Below, one piece after another: positions 48,148 to 53,687 of a stretch of DNA of 62,202 nt. The stretch spans positions 1-62,202 of IMG/VR virus record IMGVR_UViG_3300032516_000021; one strand, written 5' to 3'. The DNA comes from a virus. A model generated the notes under the pieces. It saw only the letters and a program-made list of their open reading frames with translations, made no database searches and was not told the origin of the DNA. How positions within the stretch are numbered: position 1 is the stretch's first letter; each line of letters begins with the position of its first letter. The position numbers were made by a program, and so were the translations under genes.

Positions 48148-48389
48148 CACATACCCCCTAACGAGCCAAGCGTCGTCTTGGCTTCAGGCACTGCCAACTT
48201 GGCTTTGAAGTAATTCATGACGTAAGCAGCGAACCCCGTAGCACAAGGGCTGCATAAATCAGCCTCGAAATCGGCGACAATGCGGTGGTCAATCTCAACC
48301 TTCACCGTTCGCTTGCATAACCCGCCTACCCTGACCTTGTGGCAGTGGTCGCACTTGATAATGGTCTTGGTTTGTGTTGATGTGGACAT
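48147..48389 (-). CDS. zinc-binding protein (80 aa)
   Basis: Starts MSTSTQTKTIIKCDHCHKVR, and a second pair lies in FEADLCSPCATGFAAYVMNY. CxxC...CxxC again suggests a small zinc fold. The middle part KVEIDHRIVADFE is beta-like, as in Lsr2/'dksA-like' small phage proteins, but no family can be fixed. Confidence 0.65.
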   Translation of the reverse strand: MSTSTQTKTIIKCDHCHKVRVGGLCKRTVKVEIDHRIVADFEADLCSPCATGFAAYVMNYFKAKLAVPEAKTTLGSLGGM

Positions 48390-48421
48390 TGATCCTCCCA
48401 GATCAAAATTTCTCTTGCTTT

Positions 48422-48736
48422 TTATCCCAGTTTCGCTATCTTGCTTTCAACCAAATCAGGATTAACGTCTGCCAAGGACGGCGAAGGAGTTACCGTATGC
48501 CGTCCATTCAACCGCTTGAAATACTGCCGAACCCACCAGTCAGACGTGATGTAGATCGGATTGCCGTCTTTGGTTTCGCCGATTATGCAAGCCTTCAGTT
48601 GACCGTCTTTAATCCGTCGGAGTATTGTGTCGCTCGAAACTCCGAGCGCTTCTGCCGCCTGACTGATTTTGACGACCTTGCCGACAATATCCGGCACAAT
48701 CCAATTCGGCGTCGGCTTGGCGTTGGCGAATATCAT
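48422..48736 (-). CDS. excisionase-family helix-turn-helix protein (104 aa)
   Basis: Residues about 18-50 (GKVVKISQAAEALGVSSDTI, LRRIKDGQLKACIIGE) form the MerR/excisionase type HTH ('vs.aA..LgvS..Ti.R.i..G.l.a'). Such proteins bind DNA and act as excisionases or repressors. There is no integrase in the window, so a regulatory role is more likely. It overlaps the HNH-like gene by 4 bp. Confidence 0.75.
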   Translation of the reverse strand: MIFANAKPTPNWIVPDIVGKVVKISQAAEALGVSSDTILRRIKDGQLKACIIGETKDGNPIYITSDWWVRQYFKRLNGRHTVTPSPSLADVNPDLVESKIAKLG

Positions 48737-49251
48737 GTACTCGGCTCCGCACCCAGCGGTTCGCCGGTTTCGGGATTGATGGGCTTCAATTTCAATAATG
48801 AAGTATGATATGCGCGATGATGCTTAGGACAAAACCAGCGAATTTGGAACGGCTCCGAATAATCGTCATGGTGGGCGTGAATCCTGACGCTTGAGCCGCA
48901 ATCTTCACACGGTTGGGCTACCAGTTGCCCTGATCGGATAGCCGACTTTACCGCCCAGTGCGCTTTGAGTTTTTCAGGATAACGCTGGCGGTACACCTTC
49001 ATGACTCTACCCTTTGAGGCGCGCGCTTTTTCGGGATTGTTTTTGATCCAAGCATCTTTGCCCGCCCTGTATTGTTCGGGATTTTGCTCGCGCCAAGTCT
49101 TTCCCAGTGCACTCTTGCATGGCTTGCAACAACAATCGACAAATCCCCTCGTGCGATAAAATTGATCTATTGGTTTGTTAAGCCTACACGTTCGACACTG
49201 CCGCGTTTGTAGAACGGTCTGGTTTGAGACTACAAATAGATCGGGGTTCAC
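48733..49251 (-). CDS. HNH-like zinc-finger protein (172 aa)
   Basis: N-terminal Cys cluster (CRTCRLNKPIDQFYRTRGFV, DCCCKPCKS) and C-terminal CEDCGSSVRIHAHHDDYSEP followed by QIRWFCPKHHRAYHTSLL. The last part is the same core as in the 146-residue protein at 39371-39811 (H-x-HH-x-DYs-P...W-x-CPKHHR), so the two are paralogues. It is a probable HNH-type nuclease. Confidence 0.75.
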   Translation of the reverse strand: MNPDLFVVSNQTVLQTRQCRTCRLNKPIDQFYRTRGFVDCCCKPCKSALGKTWREQNPEQYRAGKDAWIKNNPEKARASKGRVMKVYRQRYPEKLKAHWAVKSAIRSGQLVAQPCEDCGSSVRIHAHHDDYSEPFQIRWFCPKHHRAYHTSLLKLKPINPETGEPLGAEPST

Positions 49252-49421
49252 GATTCAAGTCCCAACTGGACGACCGTCGCCCGTATGGTTTTTCTGAGCC
49301 ACATACTGACGTTGCCCTCAGTCTCTTTATTGGCCGCCGCCTGTATCTTTGATTTCAGGTCAAGATCAACGTTGAAAGTGATCGGCTCGGTATTGTTTTC
49401 GGTTTGATTTTCTGTTGCCAT
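49248..49421 (-). CDS. ribbon-helix-helix-like protein (57 aa)
   Basis: Start ATG 49421 fits a GGAAAAAG site and the promoter whose start point is near 49434; upstream in-frame codons at 49439-49442 lie before that point. The product, MATENQTENNTEPITFNVDL then DLKSKIQAAANKETEGNVSM, has a short beta strand and two helices, typical of RHH/Arc-type repressors (residues about 16-50). It probably controls its own operon. Confidence 0.7.
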   Translation of the reverse strand: MATENQTENNTEPITFNVDLDLKSKIQAAANKETEGNVSMWLRKTIRATVVQLGLES

Positions 49422-49440
49422 ACTTTTTCCTTTTGGCATC

Positions 49441-49468
49441 AACTTACATGAACATTAGGAAAAGTCAA
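49441..49468 (-). promoter_or_regulatory. sigma70-like promoter of the RHH gene operon
   Basis: On the minus strand TTGACT (49463-49468) and TAAGTT (49441-49446) with 16 bases between. The start point falls about 13 bases before the ATG at 49421. The -10 box is only a moderate match. Confidence 0.5.
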
Positions 49469-49497
49469 GAAGTTTTTTGCAGATTTAATAAAAATAA

Positions 49498-49518
49498 TTG
49501 CGTACATCACATACGCAA
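49498..49518. promoter_or_regulatory. palindromic operator candidate
   Basis: TTGCGTA (49498-49504) and TACGCAA (49512-49518) are exact inverted arms around seven bases. The site lies 30 bp upstream of the -35 of the RHH gene promoter and downstream of the XRE gene region, a typical place for a repressor or activator operator. Which regulator binds (RHH or XRE) cannot be told. Confidence 0.55.
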
Positions 49519-49809
49519 TAGAGAGCATATATACTCAAGAAAAGAGGACGGCGGCTTTCCCTCTTGCTTAAAAAAATATGGATACAGTCTGACGTGGAAA
49601 AACTTGGTAGGAGTTTGCGGAAACGAGTCCAATCCGGCTGTATAATAGCCACAGATCGCTCTGAGGCGCGCGAGATTGAACTCGAAATACTTGCAACGAT
49701 AGATTCCATTAACAGATCGTAAGTCGTGCCATAACCATCCTATACGTTTTTCAACCGCAAATACATCGAAATCACCCACCCCGCCAGCGAGCGCGAATGG
49801 TAGGGTCAA
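49507..49809 (-). CDS. uncertain ORF between XRE and RHH genes (100 aa)
   Basis: The 383-bp interval 49443-49825 has no clear gene. One frame is open from inside the XRE gene to TGA at 49507 and gives protein-like text (DFDVFAVEKRIGWLWHDLRS, YRCKYFEFNLARLRAICGYY). The only starts after the XRE stop are TTG 49809 and similar, without ribosome site; a 74-codon frame (49485-49709) competes. I give the frame as possible only. The interval could also hold the operator region and a decayed gene. Confidence 0.3.
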   Translation of the reverse strand: MTLPFALAGGVGDFDVFAVEKRIGWLWHDLRSVNGIYRCKYFEFNLARLRAICGYYTAGLDSFPQTPTKFFHVRLYPYFFKQEGKPPSSFLEYICSLLRM

Positions 49810-49825
49810 TTCAAGCAGGCGTAGA

Positions 49826-50026
49826 TTATTCGGTTTTGTTGGGGAATAACGTCTTGACGAAGACTCCGAGCGCCCTGGCCAACTTTGCCATTGTTGAACG
49901 GTGCGGTTTCTCCACCGCACCGTTCTCAAGATTATAGAGTGATTGACTGGTGATTCTTGCTCGGCCAGCCAGTTCGCAAATCGACCAGTTCTTTTTCTCA
50001 CGGTACTTTCTGACCGTGTTCTTCAA
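49826..50026 (-). CDS. XRE-family helix-turn-helix regulator (66 aa)
   Basis: ATG 50026 overlaps the stop of the Ro60 gene. Product MKNTVRKYREKKNWSICELA, GRARITSQSLYNLENGAVEK PH, and MAKLARALGVFVKTLF form a complete Cro/C1-type HTH of normal length. It is co-transcribed with Ro60, so it may control either that operon or the RHH operon via the nearby palindrome. Confidence 0.88.
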   Translation of the reverse strand: MKNTVRKYREKKNWSICELAGRARITSQSLYNLENGAVEKPHRSTMAKLARALGVFVKTLFPNKTE

Positions 50027-51477
50027 AGTTCGACTCCCTCAATCGCGTCAATCGGGGAACCGGTGCCCTCTTCCACGGTCTTGATAAAGGACAAAACGTT
50101 CTCAGACCAACCAGCGATCAGATTGACCTTGCCCTGTAAGACCGCCGGAGTAGTTCCTGACCCATTAAGGTCAACTATATGCAACCAAGCATCGGGGGCT
50201 ATCTTCTTGTAAGCAGACCAGAACTTCTGCAAGTCGGCCGGACGATTGTATCCTTGGCGGGAATTCCACAATTGGCAATCGGTAAAGAAGATTACACGAT
50301 CAACCTTTAATCCTTGTTTCATCAGCCAATCAGGAACGAGCCAGCCGTTGGTTGATGAGCCGACTTGAGTGCTGGCAAATCGTTCGGCTATCGCAATCGG
50401 CGAAGAAATCCCGTCATCCGTGACAATGGCAAACTGTTCACCGAAGACAGAAGTGATCGCATTCTTTGACAGGCGCGCCATCAACGCGGACATCAAGTTT
50501 GCCACATCTATGTAATTTGCCTTACCCATGCTGGAAAGCGGAGATTGCATCGATCCTGAATTATCGGCAGCGATCATAGTAAGACCGCCAATCTCTGGCA
50601 AATTGGCGATTGAATAAGTCAGTGCGTCCGAGATAGCCTTCAGCGCTGGTCTTGCCGTTGGAATGCCGGACAACTCCCGATAGGCGGTGTAAAACCGAAA
50701 TGGCAACTGGCGACTGCGTTTCACGGCTTCGGGGTTAGCGATCATGGCAAGAATATCATCCAATTTAGTAGCACCGGATTCAATGATATTCCGCAAGTTC
50801 CGCAGTGCCGCCATGTAGGGGAGTTTCTTCTCGGCAATCAATGCGTCCCACACTTCGGCAGTATTCCCCTTTCCCGATACCTGAGTTTCCCAAGTGATCG
50901 GCACTTCCAACTTATCGTCGAGCAACCGTTTCCAAAGAGCCGCCTGTTCCGCATCAATCGGCTTGGCGTGCGAGATAAGCAGAATGTCGCGGAGTTTGAC
51001 CTTGCCTGCGCGGTTGTATTTTGCCAGTCGGTGTTCATCGAAAGTACCCAGTACGTCGGCCAAAGCAAGACGCACTTGCTTGATTTTCTTGGCAAGCGAG
51101 AAGGTATTCCCTTGCTCAAGAAACGCTACCAACTCCGTCAATTGATCGGGGCGAGTGCAGACCATGTTGATTGTCCGGCGTACTAATGGGCGACCCTTGG
51201 CGTCCAATGCCAACAGTCCGCACATAACAGTCGGTATCGTGCGTAATTGCATCACGTTCCGAGCATAGATTGCTGCCTTAGCGACAAACGCCGGTTCCTT
51301 GCCGATCAACTCTTTGGCGTCTCGGATTAGATCATCGGTATTGTCGCCGTAAAACTTCGGTTCCCGATAAAGACTCGTCATCAATTGTGAAACGAACCTC
51401 TCCTTGAGCGGAAGATCATAGGCGCCCCCGCCTTCTTTGTTGATGGTTTTGATTGTGGGAATGGAATTGATTTTCAT
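50023..51477 (-). CDS. Ro60/TROVE-domain RNA-binding protein (484 aa)
   Basis: N-terminal TROVE (HEAT-like ring) domain about residues 20-275: AYDLPLKERFVSQLMTSLYR, EPAFVAKAAIYARNVMQLRT, LPYMAALRNLRNIIESGATK. A C-terminal von Willebrand A domain has an intact MIDAS, MIAADNSGSMQSP near residues 301-313, and DRVIFFTDCQLWN later. Ro60 orthologues bind Y RNAs and misfolded or damaged RNA and, in Deinococcus and other bacteria, work with PNPase in RNA quality control. ATG 51477 follows AAGGAG. It is preceded by two structured RNAs on the same strand and followed by an XRE regulator. Confidence 0.92.
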   Translation of the reverse strand: MKINSIPTIKTINKEGGGAYDLPLKERFVSQLMTSLYREPKFYGDNTDDLIRDAKELIGKEPAFVAKAAIYARNVMQLRTIPTVMCGLLALDAKGRPLVRRTINMVCTRPDQLTELVAFLEQGNTFSLAKKIKQVRLALADVLGTFDEHRLAKYNRAGKVKLRDILLISHAKPIDAEQAALWKRLLDDKLEVPITWETQVSGKGNTAEVWDALIAEKKLPYMAALRNLRNIIESGATKLDDILAMIANPEAVKRSRQLPFRFYTAYRELSGIPTARPALKAISDALTYSIANLPEIGGLTMIAADNSGSMQSPLSSMGKANYIDVANLMSALMARLSKNAITSVFGEQFAIVTDDGISSPIAIAERFASTQVGSSTNGWLVPDWLMKQGLKVDRVIFFTDCQLWNSRQGYNRPADLQKFWSAYKKIAPDAWLHIVDLNGSGTTPAVLQGKVNLIAGWSENVLSFIKTVEEGTGSPIDAIEGVEL

Positions 51478-51506
51478 AACGGCTCCTTGTTAAGGGCTAA
51501 AGAAAA

Positions 51507-51569
51507 GCTCCGGCAAAAAACGATAACGGACGTTTCCAATAGAAGTAACCGTTATCTACGTCTCGGAGC
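51507..51569 (-). ncRNA. short Y-RNA-like structured RNA
   Basis: The minus strand folds as an outer helix (51564-51569 with 51507-51512, 6 bp), an internal loop and an inner helix (51549-51556 with 51522-51529, 8 bp), capped by a 19-base loop. The internal loop and flanking bases (AGACGTA on one side, TTTTGC on the other) are the same as in the longer RNA upstream. A short Y RNA without a tRNA-like module, similar in layout to Salmonella YrlB, is the best interpretation; a cis-acting leader element is an alternative. Confidence 0.6.
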
Positions 51570-51577
51570 AAATCAGT

Positions 51578-51684
51578 GGACTCGGCAAAAGGCGATTACA
51601 GGCATGACGGCCTTGAACCGTCACTCCCCTTTTCAGGGGAGTTCATCTCGACCAAGAAGTAACTGTAATCTACGTCTCGAATCC
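51578..51684 (-). ncRNA. YrlA-like Y RNA with tRNA-like module
   Basis: The outer helix (51678-51684 with 51578-51584, 7 pairs, one GT) and inner helix (51663-51670 with 51594-51601, 8 bp) repeat the layout of the short RNA. Inside is a tRNA-like module: a T-arm-like hairpin GACGG-TTCAAGG-CCGTC (51606-51622), an anticodon-like stem ACTCCCC/GGGGAGT (51623-51642) with loop TGAAAA, and a D-arm-like TTGGTCGAGAT segment. YrlA RNAs of bacteria are tRNA mimics of this kind. It has no CCA or standard anticodon loop, so it is not a tRNA. It lies 100 bp upstream of the Ro60 gene. Confidence 0.7.
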
Positions 51685-51704
51685 AAATCTTCATACGGGA
51701 CAAG

Positions 51705-51731
51705 GATATATTATTAGTAAAACTTTGTCAA
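51705..51731 (-). promoter_or_regulatory. sigma70-like promoter of the Y RNA/Ro60 unit
   Basis: Minus strand TTGACA (51726-51731) and TATATC (51705-51710) with 15 bases between, in an AT-rich stretch. The start point would be about 51698, just before the longer RNA (from 51684). This would make the RNAs and the Ro60 gene one transcript, or give processed RNAs plus an mRNA. Confidence 0.6.
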
Positions 51732-51761
51732 GTTTTAATTTCATAAATCTTTTGGGCATAG

Positions 51762-51793
51762 AAAACCCCCGTGCTTCTCATGAAACACGGGGG
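51762..51793 (-). terminator. intrinsic terminator after the lysis cassette
   Basis: CCCCCGTG (51766-51773) and CACGGGGG (51786-51793) pair as an 8-bp stem; on the minus strand it is followed by TTTT (51762-51765). It closes the operon ending at 51831 and separates it from the Ro60 promoter at 51705-51731. Confidence 0.85.
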
Positions 51794-51830
51794 CGGCCAA
51801 GAAAGGAACCAAAGAACCGCGAGAAGCGGG

Positions 51831-52268
51831 TTATGTCTTGACGATTTCGGGGAAGCTTAGGTGGTCTACCCAGTCCTGGCCGAGTTTCAGGTTCAGCCAC
51901 TCAATCAACTTGTCGATCAGCCAGCCGATAATCACGCCGTCGAAAGGCTCCAAAAAGAATGGCAGCTTGATAATCTCGTCGAGCAGTTCAACCAGTGCCT
52001 TTTTCTTCTCGCCGCCGGACGCAACGGCGCCGGCATCGCGGCAGACTTTTTCGACAACAATGCCGAGTGACTTAATTAGCTCAACGGCCATGCCGGGGGC
52101 TTTGACGATGCTATCGTCGAAACCTATCGGCTTGCCGTCGGAGTTCAGTTTGAAGGGATTCCATTCCAGATTGCCGGCCTGTCCGGCGATACTTCTGAGT
52201 TTGTCGACATCAAAGTAGTCAAAAATCTGCCCCTTGATGTCGGCGCTTTTGATTGAGACGGTTGTCAT
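51831..52268 (-). CDS. hypothetical lysis-module protein (145 aa)
   Basis: Start ATG 52268 overlaps the holin stop (ATGA). Product MTTVSIKSADIKGQIFDYFD, KSLGIVVEKVCRDAG and LPFFLEPFDGVIIGWLIDKL then EWLNLKLGQDWV. The C-terminal part has an amphipathic or membrane-surface helix. I do not recognise a family. As the last gene of the lysis cassette, it could be a lysis accessory factor, which is inferred from place only. Confidence 0.6.
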   Translation of the reverse strand: MTTVSIKSADIKGQIFDYFDVDKLRSIAGQAGNLEWNPFKLNSDGKPIGFDDSIVKAPGMAVELIKSLGIVVEKVCRDAGAVASGGEKKKALVELLDEIIKLPFFLEPFDGVIIGWLIDKLIEWLNLKLGQDWVDHLSFPEIVKT

Positions 52269-52567
52269 GGTTTTCCTCCGTTCACTCTCGCGGCCACACT
52301 CTTGATAAATTCCCAACCGATGACCGACACCAATGCGGCCAGTATCCCAACGCGGAGCCTGTCGGCAATCACAATCCCCGGGATCATCAATGCAATTCCG
52401 ATCCCGGAGATGAATGGCACAAGGAGAACCTTGTTCCCCGAGAGCCATGCAATTTTGACCTTGAGAGTTTCGGTCAAGGCAGTTATGAACGCCGCGACAA
52501 TGATAAGTGCAATCGGCTGAATCTTGAACAGGTCAGCGATTTGGTCGATGGTGATGTTCTGATCCAT
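52265..52567 (-). CDS. holin-like membrane protein (100 aa)
   Basis: Two to three hydrophobic helices: PIALIIVAAFITALTETLKV, VLLVPFISGIGIALMIPGIV, and GILAALVSVIGWEFIKSVAA, with a short charged C-terminus. Size, multiple TM helices and the position next to the endolysin fit a holin that opens the inner membrane. It overlaps the tiny upstream ORF by one base. Confidence 0.72.
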   Translation of the reverse strand: MDQNITIDQIADLFKIQPIALIIVAAFITALTETLKVKIAWLSGNKVLLVPFISGIGIALMIPGIVIADRLRVGILAALVSVIGWEFIKSVAARVNGGKP

Positions 52568-52632
52568 CAGTCTGTTCCACCTTTCTTGCCGATTTTTCCA
52601 CCCCTCTTGGTTGTTCTGGTGCCTTTGGGCAT
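52567..52632 (-). CDS. small basic peptide between endolysin and holin (21 aa)
   Basis: ATG 52632 behind AAAGGAA, stop TGA overlapping the holin ATG (TGATG). Product MPKGTRTTKRGGKIGKKGGT D. A highly basic peptide coupled to the holin may be a leader that tunes holin translation or a tiny protein; no homologue is known to me. Confidence 0.5.
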   Translation of the reverse strand: MPKGTRTTKRGGKIGKKGGTD

Positions 52633-52657
52633 AGTCAATTCCTTTCGATTGATATTG

Positions 52658-53245
52658 TTAATTTGAGTTCTTTGGCAAGAACTCGATCAGTCTATTGAGC
52701 CAGCCGCGCGCATTTTCTTCTTGATCTTGGTGCTTCTCGGCAAGGATTAAATGCCCGTAGCCACGGAGGACCGCCATTGCCGTGACGAGCAGGTTCGCGC
52801 TGGCGGCTGCCTTGTTGATCGCGGCAAGCGTAGCCTGTCCCGGTCTACCGTCGACCGCGATGTCCGCCCAAAGCTTCCCTTGCTTATTCAGCGCGTTCAG
52901 TGATCGCTGCAGATATATCACTGCCGTCGTCTCGCCGCAAAGAATTGCGGTATCAAAAACGATGTTTGCCAATTCCTGAGTCGGGAACGATTGACAATGC
53001 AACCGTCCCCAGAGGCTCCGGTAGAAAGCCACGACCAGAGAGTCAAGGACTTGATCGTTCGCAAGGCGTTGCGGGAAGTCAGGCGATGCCTTCGCCTTAT
53101 CAATAATCGGCCAGCCTAACCAGTCGGGATTGTATACCCGCGAGACGCCGCGATACGTCTCGCCGCCTCTGTCCACTGGTCGATTTGAATAACCGCCCTC
53201 GGCGCGGTCTGACTTGCTGAATGAGATTGCAAAGTCGGCTGTCAT
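52658..53245 (-). CDS. endolysin, GH108-type muramidase with peptidoglycan-binding domain (195 aa)
   Basis: ATG 53245, just after the stop at 53247. The N-terminal domain has the GH108 signature: RAEGGYSNRPVDRGGETYRG with catalytic Glu near residue 16 (EGGY), and VSRVYNPDWLGWPIIDKAKA. The C-terminal domain (VDGRPGQATLAAINKAAASA, 'DG..G..T..ai') is a PG_binding_3-type repeat. It hydrolyses N-acetylmuramic acid linkages, so the host has a peptidoglycan wall. Length is normal. Confidence 0.92.
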   Translation of the reverse strand: MTADFAISFSKSDRAEGGYSNRPVDRGGETYRGVSRVYNPDWLGWPIIDKAKASPDFPQRLANDQVLDSLVVAFYRSLWGRLHCQSFPTQELANIVFDTAILCGETTAVIYLQRSLNALNKQGKLWADIAVDGRPGQATLAAINKAAASANLLVTAMAVLRGYGHLILAEKHQDQEENARGWLNRLIEFLPKNSN

Positions 53246-53246
53246 A

Positions 53247-53684
53247 TTACACCACGACCACAGTCGGGGCAACTGTTGCGGCTACGATGGATACCGGGGT
53301 CGGCCTGACATAGGTCGGACGCATCATCTGAAGGTTTTGGATCTTAAGTTGAATTTGCTCGTTGTAGGTGATCGGCGTTGCGCCGGTGGTCACGATCTGG
53401 AATGTGGCCGCGTGGTATTCATAATCGAGGCCGGCACTGAGGGAGAGAAATACATTGTCTGCCGGCGTTAGTGGAAATGAGAATTCACCACTACTGTTGA
53501 AGTACGTGCGGACATCTACCAGTGATCGCGCATTGATGATCTGACTTGTCCCGTACAGAGTCAGCGTCATCTTAGCCGTAGCGATATTGGCGACGGGGAT
53601 CGCGGTGCCGTCCTCGTCTTTTAGCACAAATTCCAACGTGGCGGTAGCACCTTCATTGATCGGAGTTATTACTTCCAATGGCAT
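53247..53684 (-). CDS. BppU-like baseplate/fibre-associated protein (145 aa)
   Basis: The N-terminal part (EGATATLEFVLKDEDGTAIP, TAKMTLTLYGTSQIINAR) has the BppU/upper-baseplate immunoglobulin-like pattern ('eG....l.f.l.d.dG..i....i....ltl.d'). The C-terminal 15 residues, TPVSIVAATVAPTVVVV, are one copy of the repeat unit that fills the adjacent 2309-residue protein. It lies just downstream of that giant gene, so the two probably act in the same virion structure. Confidence 0.65.
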   Translation of the reverse strand: MPLEVITPINEGATATLEFVLKDEDGTAIPVANIATAKMTLTLYGTSQIINARSLVDVRTYFNSSGEFSFPLTPADNVFLSLSAGLDYEYHAATFQIVTTGATPITYNEQIQLKIQNLQMMRPTYVRPTPVSIVAATVAPTVVVV

Positions 53685-53687
53685 CGT

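Noticed and set aside
51578-51684. A normal tRNA gene
   Set aside because: The T-arm is canonical, but the anticodon-like stem is 7 bp with a 6-base loop, no CCA end is present and the helix is nested inside another helix. It fits a tRNA mimic (YrlA-like) better.
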